A stretch of 64,000 nt of DNA from Streptomyces sp. SCSIO 75703. GTDB lineage: Bacteria > Actinomycetota > Actinomycetes > Streptomycetales > Streptomycetaceae. This document shows, in pieces, positions 56,563-64,000 of the stretch. The stretch's first letter is position 1; each line of letters begins with the position of its first letter. The position numbers were made by a program, and so were the translations under genes. The stretch is from contig NZ_CP144555.1 in the NCBI RefSeq assembly GCF_036607905.1, positions 4,526,001 through 4,590,000 of the forward strand, read 5' to 3'. The notes under the pieces are model-generated. The model worked only from the letters and a program-made list of their open reading frames with translations. It searched no databases and was not told the origin of the DNA.

Positions 56563-57432
56563 CTAGGCGGCCCGCTGGGAGGCGGCGGCGTCGGGGCGCA
56601 GGTCGTCGAGGGTGAGGGGGCGGGCCGGGGGATCGGGCAGGGCGAGCCGGCGGGTGAGGCGCGGGCCCGGGGCGACGTGGAGGAGTTCGCCCGGCTCCAG
56701 GGCCCGCCAGTCCGGGTGGTCGTCCATGCGTTCGCTGGCCACGACGGCGCAGGGCCGGCCGGCCAGGGCCCGGGAGTGGACCCGCATCCGCCCCTCGCTG
56801 CCGCTGTGGTCGAGGTGACGGTCGCCGTGCCGGCCGCCCGCCGGCCGGTCGAGGACGTACAGCTCGTGGGTGTCGGGGTAGCGCAGGGCCCACAGTTCGC
56901 CGGGGGTGACGAGGATCAGGTTGAGGGCGTAGACGGGCAGGTGGGCGGCGATCCAGCGGGCCGCCCCGGTGAGCCCGGCGGTCACGTCGCCGCCGGCCGC
57001 CCGGATCTCGCGGGTGACGAGCGCGAAGAACCGCTCCGAGTCGGTGTCACCCCGCACCGGCGCGCGGTCGGCGCCGAGGTGGTCGTCGAGCGCGTCCAGG
57101 TCCTCGATCACCCCGTTGTGCGCGAAGAGCCGCCCCTCCTGTGTGAAGGGGTGGGTGTTGCGGGCCTCCAGGCCGCCGGTCGAGGCGAAGCGGACGTGGG
57201 CGAGGAAGGTGGCCGACTCGACCTCCCGGGCGTCCTCGGCGAAGGCCCGGTCCCGGTAGGCGGCGAGGGGCGCCTTCTCGGTGCGCGGGGTGCCGTCCGC
57301 GGCGAAGTAGCCGAGGCCGGTGCCGTCGGGGTCCCGGTGGCTCTGCCGGGCGAGGCTGTCGGGGGCGTCCAGCAGCCAGAAGGTGGCGCGGGTGCGCCGG
57401 GGCGCGCTGCTGAGTCCGAACAGACGGCACAT
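56563..57432 (-). CDS. Class II glutamine amidotransferase (YafJ/EgtC-like)
   Basis: 289 residues. After removal of Met the N-terminal Cys2 (MCRLFGLSSAPRR) is the glutaminase nucleophile. Family motifs: SHRDPDGTGLGYFAADGTPR, HVRFASTGGLEARNTHPFTQ, LFAHNGVIEDLDALDDHL and GDTDSERFFALV. It has only the amidotransferase domain. Members range from EgtC (ergothioneine) to proteins of unknown role; no egt genes lie nearby, so I do not assign a pathway. Confidence 0.85.
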   Translation of the reverse strand: MCRLFGLSSAPRRTRATFWLLDAPDSLARQSHRDPDGTGLGYFAADGTPRTEKAPLAAYRDRAFAEDAREVESATFLAHVRFASTGGLEARNTHPFTQEGRLFAHNGVIEDLDALDDHLGADRAPVRGDTDSERFFALVTREIRAAGGDVTAGLTGAARWIAAHLPVYALNLILVTPGELWALRYPDTHELYVLDRPAGGRHGDRHLDHSGSEGRMRVHSRALAGRPCAVVASERMDDHPDWRALEPGELLHVAPGPRLTRRLALPDPPARPLTLDDLRPDAAASQRAA

Positions 57433-57857
57433 CGGTCCCTCCACGGGCGTCGCGGGATGCCGCCGGGTGCCGGGTGCGGCAGGTGTCACGGACCCGGTCG
57501 GCGGGCCGGTCCGGCGGCCGGGTCCGGGTTCCCCGGGCCGGGGGCGTGAACCGGCCGCGCGCCGGGGCGTGCGCGGTGCGGGGCCGGGGAGGGGGCGTGT
57601 GGGGAGGGGAGGGGGCGTGCGGAATGCGGGGCGCCGGGGCGTGCCCGGGGCGCACGCGGCCAGGGGGCGGGCCGGGGGACGCTCGTGGTGCCGGGGTTGC
57701 CTGTGGGGCCGGGGCGCGCGGGTGGGAGCGGAGGTGCCCGTGTAGTCGAGAGTGTCCAGCGGGGCCGGGAGTGTCCACGGGGCTGGGGGTGTCAATGGGG
57801 CGGGGGTGTCCGCCGAGCCGGGGTGCCCCTGGGACCTGGGACCTGGGACCTGCGGCC
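57433..57857. other. G-rich gap between two minus-strand genes
   Basis: 425 bases. The part next to the amidotransferase start holds its promoter. A run of G blocks (57580-57660, with GGGGAGGGGGCGTG twice) could form G-quadruplexes. The part behind the PucR stop consists of tandem repeats. No gene seen. Confidence 0.45.
57749..57850. repeat. Tandem 18-base and 7-base repeats
   Basis: Four degenerate units of GGAGTGTCCACGGGGCTG type (57749-57819), then three exact GGGACCT units (57830-57850), immediately after the PucR gene on its 3' side. Confidence 0.75.
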
Positions 57858-59486
57858 TCACTGCCGGGGGCCGCCCGGCGGGGGCGTCTCGTCCAGCGCC
57901 AGGAGCTGCAGCCGCAGCGCCAGCCGCAGCCGCGGGGAGGCCAGGTCGAGCGGGGCGGTCTCCTCCAGTTTCCGCAGCCGGTAGCGGAGCGTGTTGGCGT
58001 GGATGCGCAGGTGCCGGGCGGCGGCCTGCGGGTCGCCGTAGTGGTCGATCCAGGCGGCGAGCGTGGTGACGTACGGCGTGCCGTGCTCCTCGTCGTGGGC
58101 GCGGAGCACGGCGAGCGGGCCGCCGAGCCGCCAGGTGTCGCCGCCGACGGCCGTCCGGGCCCGCTCCACCACGACGGCGTCCCACACCTCCTCCATCAGC
58201 ACGATCCCCGCGCCGGGCGGCAGGGGCAGCCGCCCGGCGCCGACCAGCCGGTGCAGTTCGGCGGCCTCCGCGAGGGAGCGCGGCAGCTCCTCGGGCGCGC
58301 GGGCGGGGCGGCCGGCGACGGCGTACAGACCGGCCTCGTGGGAGCGGGTCTCGGCGAGCACGTGCCGCAGCCAGTCGACGCCGCCCGCCTCCGCCCGGCC
58401 CCCCGCGGCGCCCCGCCGTCCGCCCCGGCCCGCGTCGGCGACCACGCCGCACAGCAGTCCGTCGAGGTCGGCGAGGAGCGGCCGGTGCCAGCCGAAACGG
58501 TGGGCCACCGACTCCCACAGGTCCATTTGGCGGCGTACGTCGTCCGTGCCGCGCGGCGACGAGCCGAAGGCCACCACCCGCAGGGGGCCGTCGGGCAGCG
58601 TGATGGTGCCGCCCGGCCCCCCGTCGGGGACGGTGCCCTCGCGCAGGGCGGCCCGCAACTGCCCGGCCGACACCCGCCGGGCGATACCGGCCTCGGCGCG
58701 CAGCCGCAGCAGGTGCAGGGCGAGCACGGGGGCGACGGCGCTCAGCTCGCGGATGCGTTCCTCGGGGACCGGCGACCTCACCACGGCCCAGATGGACCCG
58801 AGCCATTCGCCGCCCGCCCGCACCGGGATGATCAGCCGGGGCAGGATGCCGTCCGGTCCGGCCGGGGTCCGGATCGGGTCGCTGGAGCGGGCCAGCCGGC
58901 GGAAGACACCGGTGGCCCGGAAGTGGGTCAGCGTTTCGGCGGGCACGCGGCGGCCCACGATGGTGGAGACCCGCGCCGGGTCGGTGCTGTCCTGCCGGGC
59001 CGAGTAGGCGAGGACCCGGGACTGCGCGTCCTCCACCGTCACGGGGGCGTCGATGATCTCGGCCGCGGCGTCGGCCAGGGCGAACAGGTCGCTGTGCGCG
59101 CCGGGGGTGCCGAGCGTGCCGGCGGCGGGCGCCGAGGCCCGGTCGATGACCCCGCGCAGCAGCCAGACGACGTGCGCCCAGGAGGTGTGCGGGCGCAGTT
59201 CGACGAGGGCGGGGCCGGCCAGGGTGCGCACGGCGCGGGTGACCTGCGGGTCGCGGGCGACGGGCCCCTTGAGGACGAGACCGGCGGCGGGCGCGGTCCG
59301 CTCCAGCAGGGCGAGCGCGCCGGCCCGGTCGGCGACGCCGACGCCGAGGACGAGTTCCCCGGGCTGGCCGGTGGTGTCGCCGGGTTCGGCGAGCGCGACG
59401 TCGTGCACGCCGGCGTTCCCGGCCGCGACGACCGTCCGCAGCAGGCCGGCGCCGAGGGCGTCCACCAGGTCGGTCACGGTGATCAC
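57858..59486 (-). CDS. PucR-family transcriptional regulator
   Basis: 542 residues, GTG start. N-terminal purine-catabolism-regulator-like domain (VTDLVDALGAGLLRTVVAAG), a middle GAF-like region (LADAAAEIIDAPVTVEDAQS, EWLGSIWAVVRSP) and the C-terminal PucR helix-turn-helix (AAWIDHYGDPQAAARHLRIH, ANTLRYRLRKLEE). Lies divergent from a DadA-like oxidase gene 202 bases away, which it probably controls. An unusual Gly-rich insertion (GRGGRRGAAGGRAEAGG) sits in the GGDEF-like region. Confidence 0.88.
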   Translation of the reverse strand: MITVTDLVDALGAGLLRTVVAAGNAGVHDVALAEPGDTTGQPGELVLGVGVADRAGALALLERTAPAAGLVLKGPVARDPQVTRAVRTLAGPALVELRPHTSWAHVVWLLRGVIDRASAPAAGTLGTPGAHSDLFALADAAAEIIDAPVTVEDAQSRVLAYSARQDSTDPARVSTIVGRRVPAETLTHFRATGVFRRLARSSDPIRTPAGPDGILPRLIIPVRAGGEWLGSIWAVVRSPVPEERIRELSAVAPVLALHLLRLRAEAGIARRVSAGQLRAALREGTVPDGGPGGTITLPDGPLRVVAFGSSPRGTDDVRRQMDLWESVAHRFGWHRPLLADLDGLLCGVVADAGRGGRRGAAGGRAEAGGVDWLRHVLAETRSHEAGLYAVAGRPARAPEELPRSLAEAAELHRLVGAGRLPLPPGAGIVLMEEVWDAVVVERARTAVGGDTWRLGGPLAVLRAHDEEHGTPYVTTLAAWIDHYGDPQAAARHLRIHANTLRYRLRKLEETAPLDLASPRLRLALRLQLLALDETPPPGGPRQ

Positions 59487-59688
59487 GGCCGGCCTCCCGG
59501 GGCGCGGAGGGCGGTGCGGGTGCTCATGTGTCGAGGGTCCGTGTGCTCATGAGCCCATTGTCCCCCCTGTGCGTGGTCGTGTCGCCACCATCATCAGTGC
59601 GCTGATTGTCCGCACGGCACAAAGACAACGCCGCCGGGCGGCCGCACCATCGTCGGAGGCATCACCGCCCTGGATGAAGAGGTTCCGC
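59487..59688. promoter_or_regulatory. Divergent promoter region of PucR regulator and DadA-like oxidase
   Basis: 202 bases between the two starts. It contains CATCATCAGTGCGCTGATTG (59589-59608) with CAGTGCGCTG as an inverted repeat core. This is a candidate site for the PucR regulator. Confidence 0.45.
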
Positions 59689-60957
59689 ATGGCTGCCCAC
59701 CCCCACTCGCCCTCCTCCGCCCCGAGCCGCGTCGCCATCGTCGGCGCGGGCATGGTCGGCCTGTCCACCGCCTGGTTCCTCCAGGAGCGTGGCGTCGAGG
59801 TCACCGTCTACGACCGCGACGGGGTCGCCGCCGGGTCGTCGTGGGGCAACGCCGGCTGGCTCACCCCCGGCCTCGCCACGCCGCTGCCCGAGCCCGCCGT
59901 CCTCACCTACGGGGTGCGGGCCGTGCTCAGCCCGTCCTCCCCGGTGTACGTGCCGCCGAGCGCCGACCCGAAACTGCTGCGCTTCCTCGCCGGGTTCGCC
60001 CGTCACAGCACCGCGCTCCAGTGGCTGCGGTCGATGCGCTCGCTGGTGCCCATCAACAGCCTGGCCCTGCCCAGCTTCGACACCCTCGCCGAGGGCGGCG
60101 TCGAGGCCCGCACGCTGGACGCCAAGTCCTTCCTCGCGGCCTACCGCACCCCCACCGAGCGCCGGGTCCTGCTGGAGGAACTGGAGCAGATCCACGCCGC
60201 CGGCCAGTCCATGGAGTTCGACGTCCTCGACGGTGACGAGGCCCGCGGCGTCGAGCCCTCCCTGTCCGACGAGATCGGCGCCGCCATCCGGCTGCACGGC
60301 CAGCGCTACATCGACCCGGGCGCGTACGTGCACTCCCTGGCCGACGCGGTCCGCGCCCGCGGCGGCGTGATCAAGGAGGGCACGGAGATCACCGACGTAC
60401 GGGACACCGGCACCGGTGCCGTGGTCGTCACCGCCGGCGCGGGCGGCGAGCGGCACGACGCCGTGGTCGTGGCCACCGGCGCCTGGCTCGGCCGCCTGGC
60501 CCGCAAGTTCGGCGTGCGCGCCCTCGTGCAGGCCGGCCGCGGCTACAGCTTCAGCGTCCCGGTCGAGAACGTGCCCTCGGGCCCGGTCTACTTCCCCGCC
60601 CAGCGCGTCGCCTGCACGCCCCTGGGGGACCGGCTGCGCGTCGCCGGGATGATGGAGTTCCGCAAGCCGGAGGCGCCCCTGGACCGGCGCCGGGTGCACG
60701 CCATCGCCGAGGCCGCCCGCCCGCTGCTGCGCGGCGCCGACCTGGACGCCCGGCAGGACGAGTGGGTCGGCTCCCGGCCGTGCACCACGGACGGGCTGCC
60801 GCTGATCGGCGCCACCCGTTCGCCGCGGGTCTTCGCCGCCGGCGGTCACGGCATGTGGGGCGTCACCCTCGGCCCCGCCACCGGCCGTCTGCTCGCCGAG
60901 ACCATCACGACGGGCCGCCGCCCGGCGGAGCTGTCCCCCTTCGACCCGCTGCGCTGA
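59689..60957 (+). CDS. FAD-dependent D-amino-acid dehydrogenase-like oxidoreductase
   Basis: 422 residues from the ATG with AAGAGG six bases before it; an ATG five codons upstream is less well placed. Dinucleotide site VAIVGAGMVGLSTAWFLQER, second FAD part VTVYDRDGVAAGSSWGNAGW, LTPGLATPLPEPAVL (DadA type), GRGYSFSVPVENVP, and C-terminal GSRPCTTDGLPLIGATRSPR and GHGMWGVTLGPATGRLLAE. It oxidises a D-amino acid or proline-like amine. A PucR regulator lies upstream and divergent. Confidence 0.88.
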   Translation: MAAHPHSPSSAPSRVAIVGAGMVGLSTAWFLQERGVEVTVYDRDGVAAGSSWGNAGWLTPGLATPLPEPAVLTYGVRAVLSPSSPVYVPPSADPKLLRFLAGFARHSTALQWLRSMRSLVPINSLALPSFDTLAEGGVEARTLDAKSFLAAYRTPTERRVLLEELEQIHAAGQSMEFDVLDGDEARGVEPSLSDEIGAAIRLHGQRYIDPGAYVHSLADAVRARGGVIKEGTEITDVRDTGTGAVVVTAGAGGERHDAVVVATGAWLGRLARKFGVRALVQAGRGYSFSVPVENVPSGPVYFPAQRVACTPLGDRLRVAGMMEFRKPEAPLDRRRVHAIAEAARPLLRGADLDARQDEWVGSRPCTTDGLPLIGATRSPRVFAAGGHGMWGVTLGPATGRLLAETITTGRRPAELSPFDPLR

Positions 60958-60971
60958 CCGCACCCCGCCCG

Positions 60972-61014
60972 AGCCCCCGGTGACCATCCCTTCCGACACG
61001 GGTCACCGGGGGCT
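60972..61014 (+). terminator. Terminator of the DadA-like gene
   Basis: AGCCCCCGGTGACC (60972-60985) pairs perfectly over 14 bases with GGTCACCGGGGGCT (61001-61014), 15 bases after the stop. Confidence 0.8.
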
Positions 61015-61206
61015 TCGGCTGCGCCGGGCCGGGGCCCCGGCCCCTGGCGAGGAGCCCGGCGGCGGCTGAAAACACCCTGTGCCGCGCGGGGCGGGGTCCG
61101 GTGTCCGGGAAGGCGGCGCGGGGGCCCCGTTCCCACCGCGCGGAAAGGGCCCGGCCGCGCCGAAGCGCCGGGCCCCACGGGGGCGCGTACCGGGCCGGAA
61201 AGAAAT

Positions 61207-61230
61207 ATGACCAGCGTTTCCGCTGGTCAT
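61207..61230 (-). terminator. Terminator of tRNA-Arg
   Basis: ATGACCAGCG (61207-61216) and CGCTGGTCAT (61221-61230) form a perfect 10-base stem with a four-base loop; on the minus strand ATATTTCTTT follows, making an intrinsic terminator just behind the tRNA. Confidence 0.85.
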
Positions 61231-61237
61231 ACGAGTA

Positions 61238-61313
61238 TGGCGCCCCCGGCAGGACTCGAACCTGCGGCCAAGCGCTTAGAAGGCGCCTGCTCTATCCACT
61301 GAGCTACGGGGGC
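61238..61313 (-). tRNA. tRNA-Arg (anticodon UCU)
   Basis: Read on the minus strand: acceptor GCCCCCG pairs with CGGGGGC, D stem GCTC/GAGC, anticodon loop CTTCTAA with anticodon TCT, T arm GCAGG TTCGAGT CCTGC, discriminator G and encoded CCA. It reads AGA arginine codons, rare in this genome. 76 bases. Confidence 0.95.
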
Positions 61314-61634
61314 CTGAGGGGGCCGTCCGGGCCGTGGTGCCCTGGTGGGGGCCGGTCCGGGACGGCGCCGGGGACAAGGATAGGGCTCCCGGCTCCTTGT
61401 CCCTGTTGCTTCGCCTCCGTGGCTCGATGTGGAGGTTCGGTGAAGCGGTCCTGATAATCGCAGGCAGGTACGAATCGTGCACCGCTTTTGCCCTCTCGCG
61501 CATCGGGTGTTGTCCACTCGTTATGCCTGGACTGTCCTCCCGCGCCACTTGCCCCATACGTCCCTTGCGTCCGGTCGGCGCGCAGGCATGCGCATATGCT
61601 TCAGAATTCCCCTAAAATTGGGCATTCTTCCCAT
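61314..61634. other. Gap between the tRNA and a GTPase gene
   Basis: About 320 bases of moderate GC. The tRNA promoter must lie at the left. Near the right end TAAAAT (61613-61618) resembles a -10 box that would give a very short leader for the P-loop gene. No gene is visible. Confidence 0.45.
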
Positions 61635-63242
61635 GTGGTGACCTTGGACGTACGGCCTCAGCTGATCGACGCACTCTCCGCCCTGCGCGACCGTGTGGCG
61701 GCCGCACGCTTCCCGCTGCCCCTGCCGGGTGCCCCACGCGCGCGTGCCAACCGGGACGAACTGCTCGCCCAGCTCGACGACTACCTCGTCCCCCGTCTGC
61801 GGGACCCCGAGGCCCCGCTGCTCGTCGTCGTGGGCGGCTCCACCGGCGCCGGGAAGTCCACCCTGGTGAACTCGCTCGTCGGACGCCGGGTCAGCGAGGC
61901 CGGTGTCCTGCGGCCCACGACGCGCACCCCCGTCCTGGTCTGCCATCCGGAGGACCACCACTGGTTCGGCGGCATGCGGGTGCTGCCCGACCTCACGCGC
62001 GTGCGGGCCGCGCACCGGGACACCGACGAAGACCTGCTCCTGCCCGGCGAGGACCCCGAGCGCGTCCTGCGCGTCGAGACCGCCGAGACCCTGCCCCCCG
62101 GCCTCGCCCTCCTCGACGCGCCCGACGTCGACTCCCTGGTCGCCGGCAACCGCGTCCTGGCCGCCGAGCTGATCTGCGCCGCCGACGTCTGGGTGATGGT
62201 CACCACCGCCGCCCGCTACGCCGACGCCGTCCCCTGGCACCTGCTGCGCACCGCCAAGGAGTACGACGCCACCCTCGTCACCGTGCTCGACCGGGTGCCC
62301 CACCAGGTGGTGGGCGAGGTCTCCCGGCAGTACGCGGCGCTGCTGACCAAGGCCGGGCTCGGCGAGGTGCCCCGCTTCACCGTGCCGGAACTGCCCGAGT
62401 CGGCCTGGGGCGGCGGACTGCTGCCCGCCTCCGCCGTGGCGCCGCTGCGCGACTGGCTCGTCCACCGGGCGTACGACCTCGACGCCCGGCACGGCGCCAT
62501 GGCCCGTACCGCCCACGGCATCCTCGACTCCCTCAAGACCCGGATGCCCGAACTGGCCGGCGCCGCCGCCGCGCAGTACGCCGCCGCGCTGCGGCTCACC
62601 ACGGCCGTGGAGGGCGCGTACGACCGGGAGCACGCGCGCGTGCGGGACCGCCTCCAGGCGGGGGCCGTCCTCGCCGGGGACGCGCGCGAACGGTGGCGGG
62701 CCTTCCCCCTCGACTGCGCCCCCGCGGAACTCCTCGACTCGCTGGTCGAGAGCCTGAGCACGCTCCTGCTGTGCGCCGTCACCACCGCCGACGACCGGGT
62801 GCGCCGGGCCTGGCACCGCGAACCCGCCGCCCAGGCCCCCGAACTCGCCGGCCGCGACAGCGCGCCGGACACCGCCGAGCACCGCATCGGCATGGCCGTA
62901 CGGCGCTGGCGGCGCGAACTGGAGGAGTACGCCGAGGAGGAGGCGGGCGAACTGGACCGGACCACCGCCCCCGACCCGGAGACCGTCGCCGCCCTCGTCG
63001 CCACCGCCCTGCTGGGCGGGCGCCGCGCGCGCAGCGCGGGGGAGCGGCTCGCCGAGCGGATCGGTGCCCACGGCGCGCTGCGCCTGCGCGACCGGGGCGG
63101 ACTGCTGCTCACCGAGTGCGTGGACCGGGTCGTCCGGACCGAACGCGAACTGCGCCTGGCCCCGCTCGACGCGCTGGAGGTCCACCCCGAACCGCAGGCA
63201 GAGCTCATCGCCGCGCTGTCCGTACTGCAGAAGGAGAGGTGA
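61635..63242 (+). CDS. Dynamin-like/ABC-type P-loop GTPase-family protein
   Basis: About 535 residues from the first of two adjacent GTG codons (MVTLDVRPQL); an ATG at 61596 would add 13 residues, but neither has a good ribosome site. Walker A VVGGSTGAGKSTLVNSLVGR (about residues 65-84) and LALLDAPDVDSLVAGN form a GTPase of the YfjP/dynamin-like group, followed by an alpha-helical C-terminal part without membrane segments. Homologous pairs of such genes are common in Streptomyces; function unknown, possibly membrane or translation associated. A second P-loop gene follows three bases later. Confidence 0.8.
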   Translation: MVTLDVRPQLIDALSALRDRVAAARFPLPLPGAPRARANRDELLAQLDDYLVPRLRDPEAPLLVVVGGSTGAGKSTLVNSLVGRRVSEAGVLRPTTRTPVLVCHPEDHHWFGGMRVLPDLTRVRAAHRDTDEDLLLPGEDPERVLRVETAETLPPGLALLDAPDVDSLVAGNRVLAAELICAADVWVMVTTAARYADAVPWHLLRTAKEYDATLVTVLDRVPHQVVGEVSRQYAALLTKAGLGEVPRFTVPELPESAWGGGLLPASAVAPLRDWLVHRAYDLDARHGAMARTAHGILDSLKTRMPELAGAAAAQYAAALRLTTAVEGAYDREHARVRDRLQAGAVLAGDARERWRAFPLDCAPAELLDSLVESLSTLLLCAVTTADDRVRRAWHREPAAQAPELAGRDSAPDTAEHRIGMAVRRWRRELEEYAEEEAGELDRTTAPDPETVAALVATALLGGRRARSAGERLAERIGAHGALRLRDRGGLLLTECVDRVVRTERELRLAPLDALEVHPEPQAELIAALSVLQKER

Positions 63243-63245
63243 CCG

Positions 63246-64000
63246 GTGACCGCCGTCACTGACCAGGACCCCACCGAGCACGCCGACCGCGCGCGGGGCG
63301 GCCGGCCCGCCCCGGGCGAGGGCACCCCGGCCCGCGGCGGGGAGGGCCCCGCGAGCGGCGCCGTGGGTGCCGCCGTGGCCGCCTCCTCGGGTGCCGCCGC
63401 CGGGGAGGACCGCGGCGCCCGCCCGCAGGACGCCGGGGAGACCGGCGGAGGACCGCGCGCCGAAGCCCGCCGGGGCGCCGCCGACGGGCCCCCCGCCGGG
63501 CCGCACGCCGCCGCGCGGCCCGGGCGCACCGGGACGGACGGCGGCGGGAACGACGACGGGAGCGACGACGGGGAGGAGGGCGGGGGCGGGGCCGACCCCG
63601 GGCGCTCCCTGGCGCGCGGCGAGGACGGCGCCTGGGACGACGGGCTCATCGCACGCCGCGCCGACGGGAACCCCGCCCGGGGGGAACGATTCCCCGCCGG
63701 CACCGAGCCGTTCCCCACCGGTACGGACCGCCACGCGCCCGGAACCGGCCTCCACCCCACCGGAACGGGCCGGTCCGCCGCCGCGCCGCTGATGCCCCTG
63801 GCGTACGACGGGCACCTCCGCTCCCGCCTGGACGCGCTGCGCGAACTGGTCGGCCTCTCCCGCGCCCGGCTCGACGGCGGCACCCTCGCCGAGGCGGGCC
63901 GGGTCCTCGACGAGGCCGCCGCCCGGCGCAGGCTCTCCGGCCGGCACACCGTCGTCGCCATCGCGGGCGCCACCGGCAGCGGCAAGTCCCAGCTCTTCAA
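63246..64000 (+). CDS. Second P-loop GTPase-like protein (partial)
   Basis: The frame begins with GTG three bases behind the preceding stop and runs off the window. The first 175 or so residues are a low-complexity Gly/Ala/Asp/Pro/Arg-rich extension with repeated TGT-type motifs (FPTGTDRHAPGTGLHPTGTG). A conserved helical part follows (LRSRLDALRELVGLSRARLD) and the Walker A GATGSGKSQLF at about residue 241 ends the visible sequence. It is a paralogue of the preceding gene and probably acts with it. Its GTPase domain lies mostly outside. Confidence 0.82.
   Translation, partial: MTAVTDQDPTEHADRARGGRPAPGEGTPARGGEGPASGAVGAAVAASSGAAAGEDRGARPQDAGETGGGPRAEARRGAADGPPAGPHAAARPGRTGTDGGGNDDGSDDGEEGGGGADPGRSLARGEDGAWDDGLIARRADGNPARGERFPAGTEPFPTGTDRHAPGTGLHPTGTGRSAAAPLMPLAYDGHLRSRLDALRELVGLSRARLDGGTLAEAGRVLDEAAARRRLSGRHTVVAIAGATGSGKSQLF

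Overview
The window is very GC-rich, has tightly packed coding regions full of GTG starts and 4-bp stop/start overlaps, and carries chaplins, rodlins, a melC tyrosinase pair, XRE/DUF397 pairs and a PucR regulator. Together these point to a Streptomyces chromosome. The gene order rdlB-rdlA-chpD-chpA, then an exopolysaccharide operon, chpF, melC1-melC2 and chpG resembles the arrangement I remember from S. coelicolor. That comparison is from memory and was not searched.

Layout. 1-5 kb: the end of an ABC exporter ATPase, a small secreted protein, a secreted S37 aminopeptidase, a lipoprotein and a Tat-exported GH3 N-acetylglucosaminidase. 5.4-11.4 kb: a sugar (ribose-type) uptake operon on the minus strand, lacI-type regulator / rbsA / fused rbsC-rbsB / rbsK / rbsD, with a doubled LacI operator in front. 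11.6-16.5 kb: a cell-envelope block (SGNH lipoprotein, membrane acyltransferase, OmpR-type two-component system, GerMN-like lipoprotein). 16.7-23.6 kb: an accessory block with a nucleotidyltransferase, an anti-sigma-like ATPase, an XRE/DUF397 pair and a compact graspetide RiPP cluster (precursor, ATP-grasp macrocyclase, PIMT-like methyltransferase). The RiPP genes lie divergent from an HTH/TPR-like regulator and an unrecognised 117-residue two-repeat protein.

23.7-38.3 kb: RecD2-type helicase, citrate synthase, a copper-export operon (copZ-copA) with a CsoR-type box, a zinc alcohol dehydrogenase, a small HTH protein, mmsA, a fused and frameshifted gene remnant, then two divergent rodlins and two chaplins. 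38.4-50.8 kb: an ATP-grasp gene, a GH26-like hydrolase and an apparently single minus-strand operon of eight exopolysaccharide genes (initiating phosphoglycosyl transferase, two GT4 enzymes, ligase/polymerase, MurJ-like flippase, deacetylase, Wzz-like protein, CelD/FemAB-like acyltransferase). 51.1-55.0 kb: chaplin, two secreted proteins, melC1-melC2 and another chaplin. 55.4-64 kb: D-2-hydroxyacid dehydrogenase, class II amidotransferase, PucR regulator divergent from a DadA-like FAD oxidase, tRNA-Arg(UCU), and two neighbouring P-loop proteins of which the second runs off the end.

The surface genes (amphipathic chaplins and rodlins, a wall-anchored long chaplin, a secreted polysaccharide system, melanin formation) sit together as a probable aerial-hypha/spore-surface region. 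The most interesting small system is the graspetide cluster with its unexplained two-repeat neighbour. Most intergenic gaps end in strong perfect hairpins, and several hold minisatellite-like repeats.
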